This document shows positions 43,590-52,397 of a DNA stretch of 64,000 bases, in pieces (position 1 is the first letter of the stretch; every line of letters starts with the position of its first letter). This DNA comes from Chitinophagaceae bacterium (lineage in GTDB: Bacteria; Bacteroidota; Bacteroidia; Chitinophagales; Chitinophagaceae). Under the pieces are notes generated by a model, which saw only the letters and a list, made by a program, of their open reading frames with translations, did no database searches and was not told the origin of the DNA. A program made the translations under genes and the position numbers. Where the stretch lies: contig JAMLHL010000013.1 of the NCBI GenBank assembly GCA_023957125.1, forward strand, positions 1-64,000, written 5' to 3'.

Positions 43590-45392
43590 ATGATTCAGCC
43601 CCTCAGACTTTTTGATTGCTTAGATTACCAACTGGAAAAATTTCCCAAGGAAGACATGCTCGTTGCGAAAGAAAGCGGGCAATGGCGAAAATACAGTACC
43701 CGCGAAGTGAAAGACCTCTCTGTCAAATTTGCGGCAGGCTTATTATCCCTCGGTGTTTCGGGTAATGACATGACTACCGAAGGCAGGGATAAAGTTGCCA
43801 TTATCTCCAACAACCGCCCTGAATGGCTGATCACCGACCTGGCGGTACAGCAAACCGGTGCAATACTGGTACCAATATATCCCACAACCAATCCGTTGGA
43901 AATTGAATTCATCTTCAATGACGCCGCCGTTAAATACGTTTTTGTAAGCAGCGAAGACCTGTTTCAAAAGCTGCAGGGCATCCGCGACAAAATATCCACT
44001 GTTAAGGAAATTTTCACATTCAATTCAATAGCCGGCGCAAAGCACTGGTCGGAAGTGTTGAACCGGGCAACCGACTCCGGAATTGCAGAAATCGAAACCA
44101 TTAAAAACAGTATCAGCAAAGACCACCTGGCTACCATTATCTATACTTCCGGCACTACCGGTACTCCCAAAGGAGTGATGCTAACCCATAACAATATTGT
44201 ACGGAATACTTTTTTCTCCAAGGAAAGTTTTCCTTTCGATGACCAGCCACAATATAAGGCCCTGAGCTTTTTACCGCTGAATCATATTTTCGAAAAAACC
44301 GTGAGTTATATTTATATGTTCAGCGGGATCGGGATCTATTATGCAGAAAGCCTGGAAACCATCGGGGCCAATCTGCAGGAGGTGAAGCCGGATGTGTTTA
44401 CCACCGTACCCCGATTGCTGGAAAAAGTATATGAACGGATCGTGGGCAAGGGCGCGGAACTGACGGGTATAAAAAAACAACTTTTTTTCTGGGCGGTTAA
44501 CCTGGGGAAGAAATACGATAATCTTATTGATGGGGGATTTTTTTACAACATGCAACTCGCGCTTGCCAATAAACTTATTTTCAACAAATGGCGCGAAGCC
44601 TTAGGCGGCAATATCAAATACATCATTACCGGCGGAGCGGCATGCCAGGAAAGGTTGCTGCGTATTTTTAATGCAGCAAGGATCCCCTTATACGAGGGCT
44701 ACGGGCCCACTGAAAACTCACCGGTTATTTCGGTAAACAGGCGCGCAGCCGGCAAGACGAAATTTGGCACCGTAGGTCCTCCGCTCAACGGGGTGGAAGT
44801 GAAACTGATGGAGGATGGAGAAATCTGTGTGAAGGGCGAATCGGTAATGGTAGGATATTATAAGCGCCCCGACCTGACAGCAGAAGTGATCATAGACGGA
44901 TGGCTGCACACCGGCGATATAGGGGTAATGGAAGACAACCTGTTTTTAAAAATTACCGACCGCAAGAAGGAACTGTTTAAAACCAGTGGTGGAAAATATG
45001 TGGCTCCTTCCGCGATAGAAAATAAGCTCAAAGAATCGCGTTTTATTGAGCAGGTGATGGTAACAGGTGCGGGGAAAAAATTTGTAGGAGCGCTTATTGT
45101 ACCTTCTTTCACCAACCTGAAAGACTGGTGTGAAAAAAACGGGGTAGCTTTCCTATCGAATGAAAGCAGCATAAAAGACCCCAGGATAAAGAACTTTTAT
45201 AAAGGGATCGTGGACGACCTTAATCAATACTTCAACCATGTGGAACAGGTAAAAAAATTTGAGTTGCTGTCCCGTGAATGGAGCGTGGAATCCGGAGAAA
45301 TCACCCCAAAGCTCAGCCTGAAGCGAAAAGTGATCATGGATAAATACAAGGAAGAAATAGACCGGATCTATTCCGATGCCACGGTGATTTAG
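43590..45392 (+). CDS. AMP-forming long-chain acyl-CoA synthetase
   Basis: A 600-residue ANL-superfamily ligase that activates fatty acids as acyl-AMP and then acyl-CoA at the inner membrane face. Landmarks: the P-loop-like A3 motif IYTSGTTGTPKGVMLTHNNI (about residues 188-207), the A5 motif YEGYGPTENSPVISVN, the A7/A8 region GEICVKGESVMVGYYKRPDL and WLHTGDIGVMEDNLFLKITD, DRKKELFKTSGGKYVAPS, and the A10 Lys in TPKLSLKRKVIMDKY. Closest to the bacterial FadD15-type long-chain ligases. The stop codon lies only four bases before the first repeat array. Confidence 0.94.
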   Translation: MIQPLRLFDCLDYQLEKFPKEDMLVAKESGQWRKYSTREVKDLSVKFAAGLLSLGVSGNDMTTEGRDKVAIISNNRPEWLITDLAVQQTGAILVPIYPTTNPLEIEFIFNDAAVKYVFVSSEDLFQKLQGIRDKISTVKEIFTFNSIAGAKHWSEVLNRATDSGIAEIETIKNSISKDHLATIIYTSGTTGTPKGVMLTHNNIVRNTFFSKESFPFDDQPQYKALSFLPLNHIFEKTVSYIYMFSGIGIYYAESLETIGANLQEVKPDVFTTVPRLLEKVYERIVGKGAELTGIKKQLFFWAVNLGKKYDNLIDGGFFYNMQLALANKLIFNKWREALGGNIKYIITGGAACQERLLRIFNAARIPLYEGYGPTENSPVISVNRRAAGKTKFGTVGPPLNGVEVKLMEDGEICVKGESVMVGYYKRPDLTAEVIIDGWLHTGDIGVMEDNLFLKITDRKKELFKTSGGKYVAPSAIENKLKESRFIEQVMVTGAGKKFVGALIVPSFTNLKDWCEKNGVAFLSNESSIKDPRIKNFYKGIVDDLNQYFNHVEQVKKFELLSREWSVESGEITPKLSLKRKVIMDKYKEEIDRIYSDATVI

Positions 45393-45396
45393 AATT

Positions 45397-45811
45397 GCGT
45401 GCAATTATTCTCACGCAGAGACGCAGAGCCCGCAGAGAAAAAACAGTCCCACAACAACAGATCTATCCGCCTTCTCTTTGCGTCTTCGCGCCTTTGCGTG
45501 CCTATTATTCCCACGCAGAGACGCAGAGCCCGCAGAGAAAAAACAGTCCCATACAACAACAGATCTATCCACCTTCCCTTTGCGCCTTCGCGCCTTTGCG
45601 TGCCTATTATTCCCACGCAGAGACGCAGCCCGCAGAGAAAAAACAGTCCCATACAACAACAGATCTATCCGCCTTTCCTTTGCGTCTTCGCACCTTTGCG
45701 TGCCTATTATGCCCACGCAGAGACGCAGAGCCCGCAGAGAAAAAACAGTCCCACAACAACAGATCTATCCGCCTTCCTTCTGCGCCTCCGCGCCTTTGCG
45801 TGCCTATTATT
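45397..45811 (+). repeat. Repeat array 1: four hairpin-forming units of about 100 bp
   Basis: Units begin with CACGCAGAG at 45412, 45512, 45614 and 45714 (100-102 bases apart). Each runs CACGCAGAGACGCAGAG, CCCGCAGAGAAAA, ACAGTCCCA, a CAACAACAGATCTATCC block, then CTTTGCGTCTTCGCGCC and TTTGCGTGCC. The CTTTGCGTG end is complementary to the CACGCAGAG start of the next unit, so the DNA strand or RNA can fold into repeated hairpins. The array is headed by GCGTGCAATTATTCT and its last unit carries CTGCGCCTCCGC in place of TTGCGTCTTCGC. Long open frames across it are by-products of the repeat. Confidence 0.95.
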
Positions 45812-45910
45812 AAAAACAGATCCAGATCAAACGATGCTGATTTGTATTTTTTTATTATGATAAAAAAGTATATAAATTTAGGTATTGAAAAACACTAAAA
45901 TGCTAACCAT

Positions 45911-46288
45911 ATGACTGAAAACGGATTATCAAAAATTGTTGTTGACTGCTGCTTTAAAATTCATACAACATTAGGTCCCGGACTCCTGGAGTCTGTATAT
46001 GAAGAAGTATTATGCTATGAGCTTAACAAACGATCTCTAAACTTTAGCAGGCAACTGGGACTCCCGGTAGTATATGATGATATTAAAATGGATTTGGGGT
46101 TTAGAACGGATGTAATTGTTGACAACAAGGTGATCATTGAAATTAAATCAGTTGAGTCTGTAGCTCCGGTACACTACAAACAACTGTTAACCTACCTCAG
46201 GTTAACTACATTGAAGTTAGGTCTCCTTATTAATTTCAACGAGGTATTGATCAAAAATGGGATCCAAAGGATCGTAAATAATTTATAG
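45911..46288 (+). CDS. GxxExxY family protein (PD-(D/E)xK-like)
   Basis: A 125-residue protein of the GxxExxY (PDDEXK_3) family. The name motif is GLLESVY (about residues 23-29, in LGPGLLESVYEEVLCYEL), followed by the nuclease-like core RTDVIVDNKVIIEIKSVESV with D and E-x-K in the right spacing for a PD-(D/E)xK site, and HYKQLLTYLRLTTLKLGLLI, NFNEVLIKNGIQRIVN. No verified activity is known to me; a DNA-acting enzyme is inferred from the fold. It sits between two arrays of the same hairpin-forming repeat in one orientation, with about 100 bases of AT-rich DNA on its 5' side. More AT-rich than neighbouring genes. Confidence 0.92.
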   Translation: MTENGLSKIVVDCCFKIHTTLGPGLLESVYEEVLCYELNKRSLNFSRQLGLPVVYDDIKMDLGFRTDVIVDNKVIIEIKSVESVAPVHYKQLLTYLRLTTLKLGLLINFNEVLIKNGIQRIVNNL

Positions 46289-46365
46289 AACTTCAACATG
46301 ATCGTCATTCTTCTAAATGATTAAAGTAAGAATAGGCGTAACACAAGCACCCTATTCCCTCTATA

Positions 46366-46890
46366 CTCTGCGGCTTCGCGCCTCTGCGTGCAATTATTTT
46401 CACGCAGAGCCCGCAGAGAAAAACAGTCCCATACAACAACAGATCTATCCGCCTTCCCTTTGCGTCTTCGCGCCTTTGTGTGCCTATTATTCCCACGCAG
46501 AGACGCAGAGCCCGCAGAGAAAAACAGTCCCATACAACAACAGGTATATCCACCTTCCCTTTGCGTCTTCGCGCCTTTGTGTGCCCATTATTCCCACGCA
46601 GAGACACAGAGCCCGCAGAGAAAAACAGTCCCATACAACAACAGATCTATCCACCTTCCCTTTGCGCCTTCGCGCCTTTGCGTGCCCATTATTCCCACGC
46701 AGAGACGCAGAGCCCGCAGAGAAAAAACAGTCCCACAACAACAGATCTATCCACCTTCCCTTTGCGTCTTCGCGCCTTTGTGTGCCTATTATTCCCACGC
46801 AGAGACGCAGAGCCCGCAGAGAAAAAACAGTCCCATACAACAACAGATCTATCCACCTTCCCTCTGCGCCTCCGCACCTTTGCGTGCGTT
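46366..46890 (+). repeat. Repeat array 2: five hairpin-forming units of about 100 bp
   Basis: Same unit and orientation as array 1, with starts (CACGCAGAG) at 46401, 46494, 46595, 46696 and 46796. It begins with a fuller head, CTCTGCGGCTTCGCGCC then TCTGCGTGCAATTATTTT, so that CTCTGCGTG faces CACGCAGAG as a perfect 9-base inverted repeat. The first unit lacks eight bases (AGACGCAG). The last unit again has CTGCGCCTCCGC. The array ends about 60 bases before the thioesterase ATG. Confidence 0.95.
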
Positions 46891-46948
46891 TATCCCTGCT
46901 TCAAAAAATATATTTTTATTCTTTACCTTTCAACCCCATAACAGGAAC

Positions 46949-47401
46949 ATGAAAGATTCAAAATATTTCCCGGCTTCGATTGCCCTGGAAATCATAAACA
47001 GGGATAATTTCATTCGCTGGATGAAGATCCGGTTGATAGAAGCGGCTGAAGGGTACAGCAAACTCCAGATGGATGTAAGAGATGAAATGCTGAATGGCGC
47101 GGGTGTGGTGCATGGCGGGGTTTTGTTTTCACTTGCCGACAGCGCTTTCGGCATCGCCAGTAACAGCAGGAATGAATTCTCGCTGGCCTGGGACGCCACG
47201 ATCACTTTTATAAAAGCAGCAAAATTGTGGGATATTTTAACCGCCGAAGCAAAAGAACTCCACGATGGGAAGAGCCTGGGACTGTATGTTGTAACCATCA
47301 CCAATCAGCGCAACGAACCGGTCGCGCATTTTAAAGGAACCAGTTTTAAAAAAGGTAATCCCATAGTCGGCGCCAATAAAAACCCCAATGCATCCGGCTA
47401 A
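46949..47401 (+). CDS. PaaI-family hotdog thioesterase
   Basis: A 150-residue acyl-CoA thioesterase of the PaaI type. Start at ATG 46949. Landmarks: MDVRDEMLNGAGVVHGGVLF with the conserved HGG, SLADSAFGIASNSR (catalytic Asp of the hotdog helix), and ATITFIKAAKLWDILTAEAK. Family members hydrolyse phenylacetyl-CoA-type or other acyl-CoAs to free CoA. No paa cluster is nearby; the acyl-CoA ligase lies beyond the repeat arrays. The same frame stays open through array 2 for almost 190 codons upstream, but that part is repeat translation. It overlaps the convergent gntP stop by four bases. Confidence 0.9.
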   Translation: MKDSKYFPASIALEIINRDNFIRWMKIRLIEAAEGYSKLQMDVRDEMLNGAGVVHGGVLFSLADSAFGIASNSRNEFSLAWDATITFIKAAKLWDILTAEAKELHDGKSLGLYVVTITNQRNEPVAHFKGTSFKKGNPIVGANKNPNASG

Positions 47402-48711
47402 ACAAACATATTCAACAACATCACTCCGCCAAGCCCCACAATAGCCACGATGGTTTCCATCAACGACCAGGAGCGGATCGTATCTTTTACGCTCAGGTTA
47501 AAAAATTCTTTGAACAACCAAAATCCCCCGTCATTTACATGGGAAAACATCAGGCTACCCGCGCCGATGGATAAGACCATCAGGTTAGGATCAACATTCC
47601 CTTCTGCCACCAAAGAAACAACAATACCCGCAGTGGTAAGTCCTGCCACGGTAGCCGAGCCGATACAAACCCGGATCAGCGCCGCAATGATCCACGCCAG
47701 CAGCAAAGGATGCAATGGCCACTGATGCAGGGCATGTGCAATACTGTCGCTCACACCACTTACGGTCAATACTTCTTTAAATGAACCCGCACCGGCAATG
47801 ATCAGCAATATCATAGCCACATCTTTTACCGCGCTTTCATATACTGCCATGATTTTTTTCACAGGCATACCGTTGGCAATTCCCAATGAAAACGTGGCTA
47901 CTATCAGGGCTATCAGCATCACCACCATCGCATTCCCCAGAAAAGCGGAAACATGATTTAATGTTTCATATCCCGGGAACAGAAAGGGCGCCACCGTTGT
48001 GGCGATCAACAATACCACAGGCAACAAAGAAGACAGGAAACTGTTGGCAAGCCCGGGCAGCTTTTCCTCCGGCAAAACCACCGGTTTAAAAGTTTGCAAC
48101 GGCACCGATACAATCTTTTTCAGCGTTTTGGAATAAATGGGACCGGCAATAATAATAGCAGGAATAGCTACCATCAGTCCATAAATGAGGGTTAGTCCCA
48201 TGTTAGCATGAAATTGCGTCACCAGAGCCGCGGGTGCAGGATGAGGCGGCAGATAACCGTGGGTAACCGATAGAGAGGCCAGCATAGGAAGTCCGATATA
48301 CACCGCGGGAAGTTTGTATTGATAAGCAACAGAAAATATAAGCGGCACCATCAACACAAACCCAACATTATAAAACAACGGGATACCAATGATAAAACCC
48401 GTTACCATCAAAGCCCACTGGATATATTTCGCGCCAAAGATTTTCATCAACGACGATGCTATCCGTTGTGCAGCGCCGCTTTCCGCTACCAGTTTTCCCA
48501 ACATCGCCCCCATCATAATAACAGCCGCCAGGCTCCCCAAGGTATCGCCCATCCCCTTTTCAACGGCGCCGGCCAAGCGGTTCAACGGAATTCCCAGCAG
48601 GGCGCCTGCGAGCAAAGACACGATAAGAAATGCAAGAAAAGCGTTGGTTTTACCCCAGGTAATCAATACTACAAGCAAAAGAATACACCCGGCAATGATA
48701 AGAAATGTCAT
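47398..48711 (-). CDS. GntP-family gluconate:H+ symporter
   Basis: A 437-residue inner-membrane permease with about 12-14 helices. ATG 48711 (a TTG lies two codons earlier) gives TFLIIAGCILLLVVLITWGK. Landmarks of the gluconate/D-serine permease family: VEKGMGDTLGSLAAVIMMGA, KLVAESGAAQRIASSLMKIF, YLPPHPAPAALVTQFHANMG, IRVCIGSATVAGLTTAGIVV and MFSHVNDGGFWLFKEFFNLS. It imports gluconate or a related sugar acid. No gluconate kinase or dehydratase is adjacent, so the physiological substrate is uncertain. It converges with the thioesterase gene. Confidence 0.93.
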   Translation of the reverse strand: MTFLIIAGCILLLVVLITWGKTNAFLAFLIVSLLAGALLGIPLNRLAGAVEKGMGDTLGSLAAVIMMGAMLGKLVAESGAAQRIASSLMKIFGAKYIQWALMVTGFIIGIPLFYNVGFVLMVPLIFSVAYQYKLPAVYIGLPMLASLSVTHGYLPPHPAPAALVTQFHANMGLTLIYGLMVAIPAIIIAGPIYSKTLKKIVSVPLQTFKPVVLPEEKLPGLANSFLSSLLPVVLLIATTVAPFLFPGYETLNHVSAFLGNAMVVMLIALIVATFSLGIANGMPVKKIMAVYESAVKDVAMILLIIAGAGSFKEVLTVSGVSDSIAHALHQWPLHPLLLAWIIAALIRVCIGSATVAGLTTAGIVVSLVAEGNVDPNLMVLSIGAGSLMFSHVNDGGFWLFKEFFNLSVKDTIRSWSLMETIVAIVGLGGVMLLNMFV

Positions 48712-48811
48712 ATGCAATAACAGATTGGGTAATTAAAACCACCACGTGCCGCCACGCCCCTTTTATATTGCTAATATAAGGGATTAGACTTTATCCTGTA
48801 GGATAAAAACA

Positions 48812-49279
48812 TCACCAGTTGTTCATCTGTTCGGGAACAATACGTTCTATCGTGTCTGCGGAGATACTGTTAACCTTCCAGTCGGGATCGTATTTCACAA
48901 ACCAGGAGATCCAGAGACTGCGTGAAAGACGCATGAATACAGGCTGTAATACTATTAATAAAACCGCGTTGGTGATCCCCCACCAAAACCACCTGAAATC
49001 TCCGGGCTGCACTGAAACGCCAATCAGCAGCCACCAGGCTATAAAAGTAAAAGCACTGAAAGCTACTGTAATAGCATAACTCACATAGGCAGTGCCATAA
49101 TAAAATCCTACTTCGATATCGGTGGGCTGTTTGCATACCGGGCAAACCCGGTGCATTTTTAAGGCGGTCTTTAGTTTATACGGGTTATTGCTGATAAAAA
49201 GCCTTCCTCTGCGGCAACGGGGGCAACGGTTATCCAACGTTGAAAATAAATATCCCGGTTTCTTCTCTTCGGAGCTCAT
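48812..49279 (-). CDS. DUF983 family membrane protein
   Basis: A 155-residue protein with an N-terminal zinc-ribbon-like part (NRCPRCRRGRLFISNN, HRVCPVCKQPTDIEVGFYYG; two CxxC pairs) and two transmembrane helices (about 70-95 and 103-123, VAFSAFTFIAWWLLIGVSV and WWGITNAVLLIVLQPVFM). This matches DUF983, found across Bacteroidota and Alphaproteobacteria and sometimes near cytochrome oxidase genes; role unknown. It lies 71 bases downstream of murF on the same strand. Confidence 0.88.
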   Translation of the reverse strand: MSSEEKKPGYLFSTLDNRCPRCRRGRLFISNNPYKLKTALKMHRVCPVCKQPTDIEVGFYYGTAYVSYAITVAFSAFTFIAWWLLIGVSVQPGDFRWFWWGITNAVLLIVLQPVFMRLSRSLWISWFVKYDPDWKVNSISADTIERIVPEQMNNW

Positions 49280-49350
49280 TCGTCGTTTTTTGAAATGTTG
49301 TTCTTTTTATATCTGCAACAAAACGATCTGCAAAGATAATGCATATCCGG

Positions 49351-50646
49351 TTATCCGATGGTTTTTAACCTTTCTGCAATAATTTCCATTTGCGTGCTGC
49401 GCGAGCCTTTTATGAGATAAACATTTCCCGGCTCCTGATGCCGATCCAGCCATTCTGCGGCATCCGAAGAACTGCTAAAATACCTGAAGGGATGTTCCAC
49501 CAGCGCAAAATCACCCCCAACCAATACCACCTCCTTCCAGGGAGATTGTTTGATCCATTCTATGAGTTCGCGGTGCTCCTGCATACTGTCGCTACCCAGC
49601 TCCATCATAGCACCCAGCACCAGTATTTTGTTGGGATAGCCGGTAGCAGAAAAATTCCCGATAGCGGCTCTCATACTGCTCGGATTGGCATTGTAGGCAT
49701 CAAGTATTATTTTGCTGGCGCCCCCGTCTATCAATTGTGAACGGCTGTTAGAAGGGGTATAGGCTTCAATGGCCCGCCTGATTTCATCTTCCTTCACTCC
49801 AAAATGACGGCCAACGGCAATAGAAGCCAGGACATTAGGCAGGTTATAATCGCCCACCAGCCGGGACCGGAGGACTATCCTGTGATCATCATTTACCCAG
49901 GCTACCTGCAAAAAAGGATCGGATTGATAAACCGTACCTGTTACCCCGGCGTCAGCAGTACCATACGTATAAATATGGGGTATCCCCCTGCTCATCGTTC
50001 TCAGGTACGCATAATCCCACATCACAAAGGCGACACCCTCATTAAGCCGCAGATAATCGTACAATTCTCCCTTGCCTTTTCTAACACCTTCCTCACTTCC
50101 AAAACCCTCTAAATGCGCTTTCCCGCAATTGGTGATCAGGCCATGCGTTGGCGCAGTATATTCACAATACCCCTCGATTTCCTTTAAATGATTGGCGCCC
50201 ATTTCAATAATAGCCATTTCCGCATCGGGCTGAATACCCAAAAGCGTTAACGGGATGCCGATATGGTTGTTCAGATTGCCCCGGGTAGTATAAGTTTTGT
50301 AACGGGAAGAAAGAACGGCATGCATCAATTCTTTAGTGGTGGTTTTACCATTGCTGCCGGTAATGGCAATAAAAGGAATATTAAACCTGCGACGATGGTA
50401 AGCGGCAAGCTGTTGAAGGGTCGTTAACACATCGTCTGTGAGAATTACCCTCTCCCCGGTATCGGAGGGCGCTTCATCTACCACGGCATACGCAGCCCCG
50501 GCTTCCAGTGCCTGCTTTGCAAACAGGTTGCCATTAAAATTCGGGCCCTTCAACGCAAAAAAAATATCCCCCTCCTTTAATTTCCTCGTATCGGTTTGTA
50601 CCGAAGGATGTTGGAGAAACAACCGGTAAAGTTGCTCGATCTGCAT
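49351..50646 (-). CDS. murF: UDP-N-acetylmuramoyl-tripeptide--D-Ala-D-Ala ligase
   Basis: Cytoplasmic Mur ligase that adds D-Ala-D-Ala to the UDP-MurNAc tripeptide, the last soluble step of peptidoglycan precursor synthesis. The ATG at 50646 (MQIEQLYRLFLQHPSVQTDT) gives the normal 431-residue protein. Landmarks: the N-terminal SVQTDTRKLKEGDIFFALKG domain; the P-loop ITGSNGKTTTKEL (about 95-107); TTRGNLNNHIGIPLTLL; EMGANHLKEIEGYCEYT; the DAYNANPSSMRAAI region; and the C-terminal ALGAMMELG-type domain ending in LIKGSRSTQMEI. It is outside any mur/dcw cluster here and divergent from the aldo/keto reductase gene. Confidence 0.97.
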   Translation of the reverse strand: MQIEQLYRLFLQHPSVQTDTRKLKEGDIFFALKGPNFNGNLFAKQALEAGAAYAVVDEAPSDTGERVILTDDVLTTLQQLAAYHRRRFNIPFIAITGSNGKTTTKELMHAVLSSRYKTYTTRGNLNNHIGIPLTLLGIQPDAEMAIIEMGANHLKEIEGYCEYTAPTHGLITNCGKAHLEGFGSEEGVRKGKGELYDYLRLNEGVAFVMWDYAYLRTMSRGIPHIYTYGTADAGVTGTVYQSDPFLQVAWVNDDHRIVLRSRLVGDYNLPNVLASIAVGRHFGVKEDEIRRAIEAYTPSNSRSQLIDGGASKIILDAYNANPSSMRAAIGNFSATGYPNKILVLGAMMELGSDSMQEHRELIEWIKQSPWKEVVLVGGDFALVEHPFRYFSSSSDAAEWLDRHQEPGNVYLIKGSRSTQMEIIAERLKTIG

Positions 50647-50718
50647 AATGGTAAAGATAAAAACAAAGCGTATAATTCGGCGCAAGATCAGGAACTTTAC
50701 GGCAGCAAAAAAACGATC

Positions 50719-51615
50719 ATGAACTATCAACCTTTAGGAAAATCTTCATTGACGATCAGCGAAATCGGCTTTGGCTGCATGTCGCTCGGAAAGGACGACG
50801 CTTATAATGAAAAATTATTGCACGAAGCCATTGATAAGGGGATCAATTATTTTGATACAGCAGACCTGTATCAAAAAGGCCAAAATGAAGACACCATTGG
50901 TAAAGCGCTCCGGGGAAGAAGAGATAAGGTGGTGGTGGCTACCAAGGTAGGGAATCAATGGCGGGCAGACGGAAGCGGATGGGACTGGAATCCGGGTAAA
51001 GAATATATTTTAAGCGCTGTGGAACAGAGCCTGAAAAGATTGCGAACCGATTACATTGACCTGTACCAGTTGCACGGCGGCACCCTGCGCGACCCTATGG
51101 ATGATACCATTGAGGCTTTTGAACAACTTATTACAGCAGGAAAGATCCGCTATTACGGGATATCTTCTATCCGCCCCAACGTAATACGGGAATATGTAAA
51201 ACGATCCCGTATTGTAAGTGTTATGATGCAATACAGCCTCCTGGACCGCCGTGCCGAAGAATCCTGCCTGCCCCTGTTGCAGGAGAATAATATAGCGGTA
51301 TTGGCAAGAGGCACGATGGCAGGGGGCTTACTGGTGGATAAGCCGGCAAAACCCTACCTGGACTACACTGTTGAAGAAGTTTCGGGGGCTGCCGCCGCCA
51401 TTAGGGCAAAATCGGGCGCAAACCGCAGCATTGCACAAACCGCTATCTGCTTTTCCCTCCAACAAAAAGGAATAACCGCAGCTATTGCAGGTATAAGAAC
51501 CAGGGAACAACTTGACGAAGTGGCCGGGGCCATACAGGCTCCCCCGCTAACGAAAAAAGACATTACGGATCTGCGGAGTAGTATCCCGGTAAACCATTAT
51601 GAACAACACCGCTAA
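50719..51615 (+). CDS. Aldo/keto reductase
   Basis: A 298-residue NADPH-dependent oxidoreductase with a TIM-barrel fold. Start at ATG 50719. The catalytic tetrad is visible as Asp in NYFDTADLYQKGQNE with the Tyr, Lys in RDKVVVATKVGNQW, and His in DLYQLHGGTLRDP. The cofactor-binding end reads IAAIAGIRTREQLDEVAG-like sequence near residue 260. It is related to the YghZ/general-stress AKR group; substrate unknown. It overlaps the convergent response-regulator gene by four bases (51612-51615). Confidence 0.93.
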   Translation: MNYQPLGKSSLTISEIGFGCMSLGKDDAYNEKLLHEAIDKGINYFDTADLYQKGQNEDTIGKALRGRRDKVVVATKVGNQWRADGSGWDWNPGKEYILSAVEQSLKRLRTDYIDLYQLHGGTLRDPMDDTIEAFEQLITAGKIRYYGISSIRPNVIREYVKRSRIVSVMMQYSLLDRRAEESCLPLLQENNIAVLARGTMAGGLLVDKPAKPYLDYTVEEVSGAAAAIRAKSGANRSIAQTAICFSLQQKGITAAIAGIRTREQLDEVAGAIQAPPLTKKDITDLRSSIPVNHYEQHR

Positions 51616-52397
51616 ATATAGGAGGGTCCCGACAATGCCTTTACCCGCAACTCATGAACCACCTGGTTAATAGTATCGCCCAGATCAAAAATCAGGTTTT
51701 CAAGGTGGGTTCCGTTTTGCTCCTGCCGGGTCAGGCTCTCAATTTGCCTGATATTGTCTTTCAGAGATACGATGCCCAGATTGTCAATATCGGGCTTAAT
51801 ACGGTGCGCGATCATAAACATTTCACTAAAGTCGTGGCAATGATAGGCCGCTTTAAGCTGTTTTACCGCCACGGGCGCCTGGTCTATGAACACCTGGATC
51901 ATTTGTTCCAGTAAATCGCGGTTGCCCCTGCTTATCTCTTCGAGAAAAGAAAGATTGTATAAGCCGGAAGACAAATTGCCCTGATTGCCCGGTACATTTT
52001 GAGCCATCCCATTTTCAAAAGGGATGCAGGTAGCGATCTTATCCAGTAATTCTTTTTCCGTATAGGGTTTGGATATAAAGCCGTTCATACCCGACTCCTC
52101 GCATTTGCGTTCTTCTCCGCTTACTACATTGGCGGTGATAGCAATAATCGGGATGGTTTTGGAGATATTTTCCCTGATGTATCGCGCCGTGGCAAACCCA
52201 TCCATCACAGGCAGATGCAGGTCCATCAGGATGAGATCGAAAAATCGGTTTCGCAACTGCCGGATAGCATCCATTCCGTTGTCCACCTGGGTAACTTTAG
52301 CGCCGGTACGCTGGATAATCGCTGAAGCTAAGAGCGTGTTCATTTCATTATCTTCCACTAACAGCACCGCAAGATTGGCAAGAGGTTTCACATTCAT
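51612..52397 (-). CDS. Response regulator receiver plus Hpt domain protein
   Basis: A 261-residue phosphorelay protein. Residues 8-125 are a receiver domain (VLLVEDNEMNTLLASAI; phospho-acceptor Asp59 in LILMDLHLPVMDG; Thr/Lys positions in IIAITANVV and GFISKPYTEKEL). After a linker, about 145-245 is an Hpt domain with phospho-His198 in MFMIAHRIKPDIDNLGIVSL. There is no DNA-binding output. Such REC-Hpt proteins usually are the detached end of a hybrid histidine kinase relay; no kinase is adjacent, so it is an orphan that must work with a kinase elsewhere. Confidence 0.92.
   Translation of the reverse strand: MNVKPLANLAVLLVEDNEMNTLLASAIIQRTGAKVTQVDNGMDAIRQLRNRFFDLILMDLHLPVMDGFATARYIRENISKTIPIIAITANVVSGEERKCEESGMNGFISKPYTEKELLDKIATCIPFENGMAQNVPGNQGNLSSGLYNLSFLEEISRGNRDLLEQMIQVFIDQAPVAVKQLKAAYHCHDFSEMFMIAHRIKPDIDNLGIVSLKDNIRQIESLTRQEQNGTHLENLIFDLGDTINQVVHELRVKALSGPSYI

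Noticed and set aside
45397-46890. CRISPR array
   Set aside because: The repeated unit is about 100 bp and contiguous. There are no unique spacers between short direct repeats, and no cas genes are near.
45399-46941. Many overlapping open frames of 80-210 codons on both strands across the repeat regions
   Set aside because: They are translations of the roughly 100-bp repeat; the unit length is not a multiple of three and stops are rare in all frames. Their peptides repeat (RRDAEPAEKKQS, PSRLCVPII) with no fold or start signals.
46388-46948. N-terminal extension of the PaaI-like protein through repeat array 2
   Set aside because: The frame is open, but the extension is pure repeat translation; ATG 46949 gives the normal thioesterase length.
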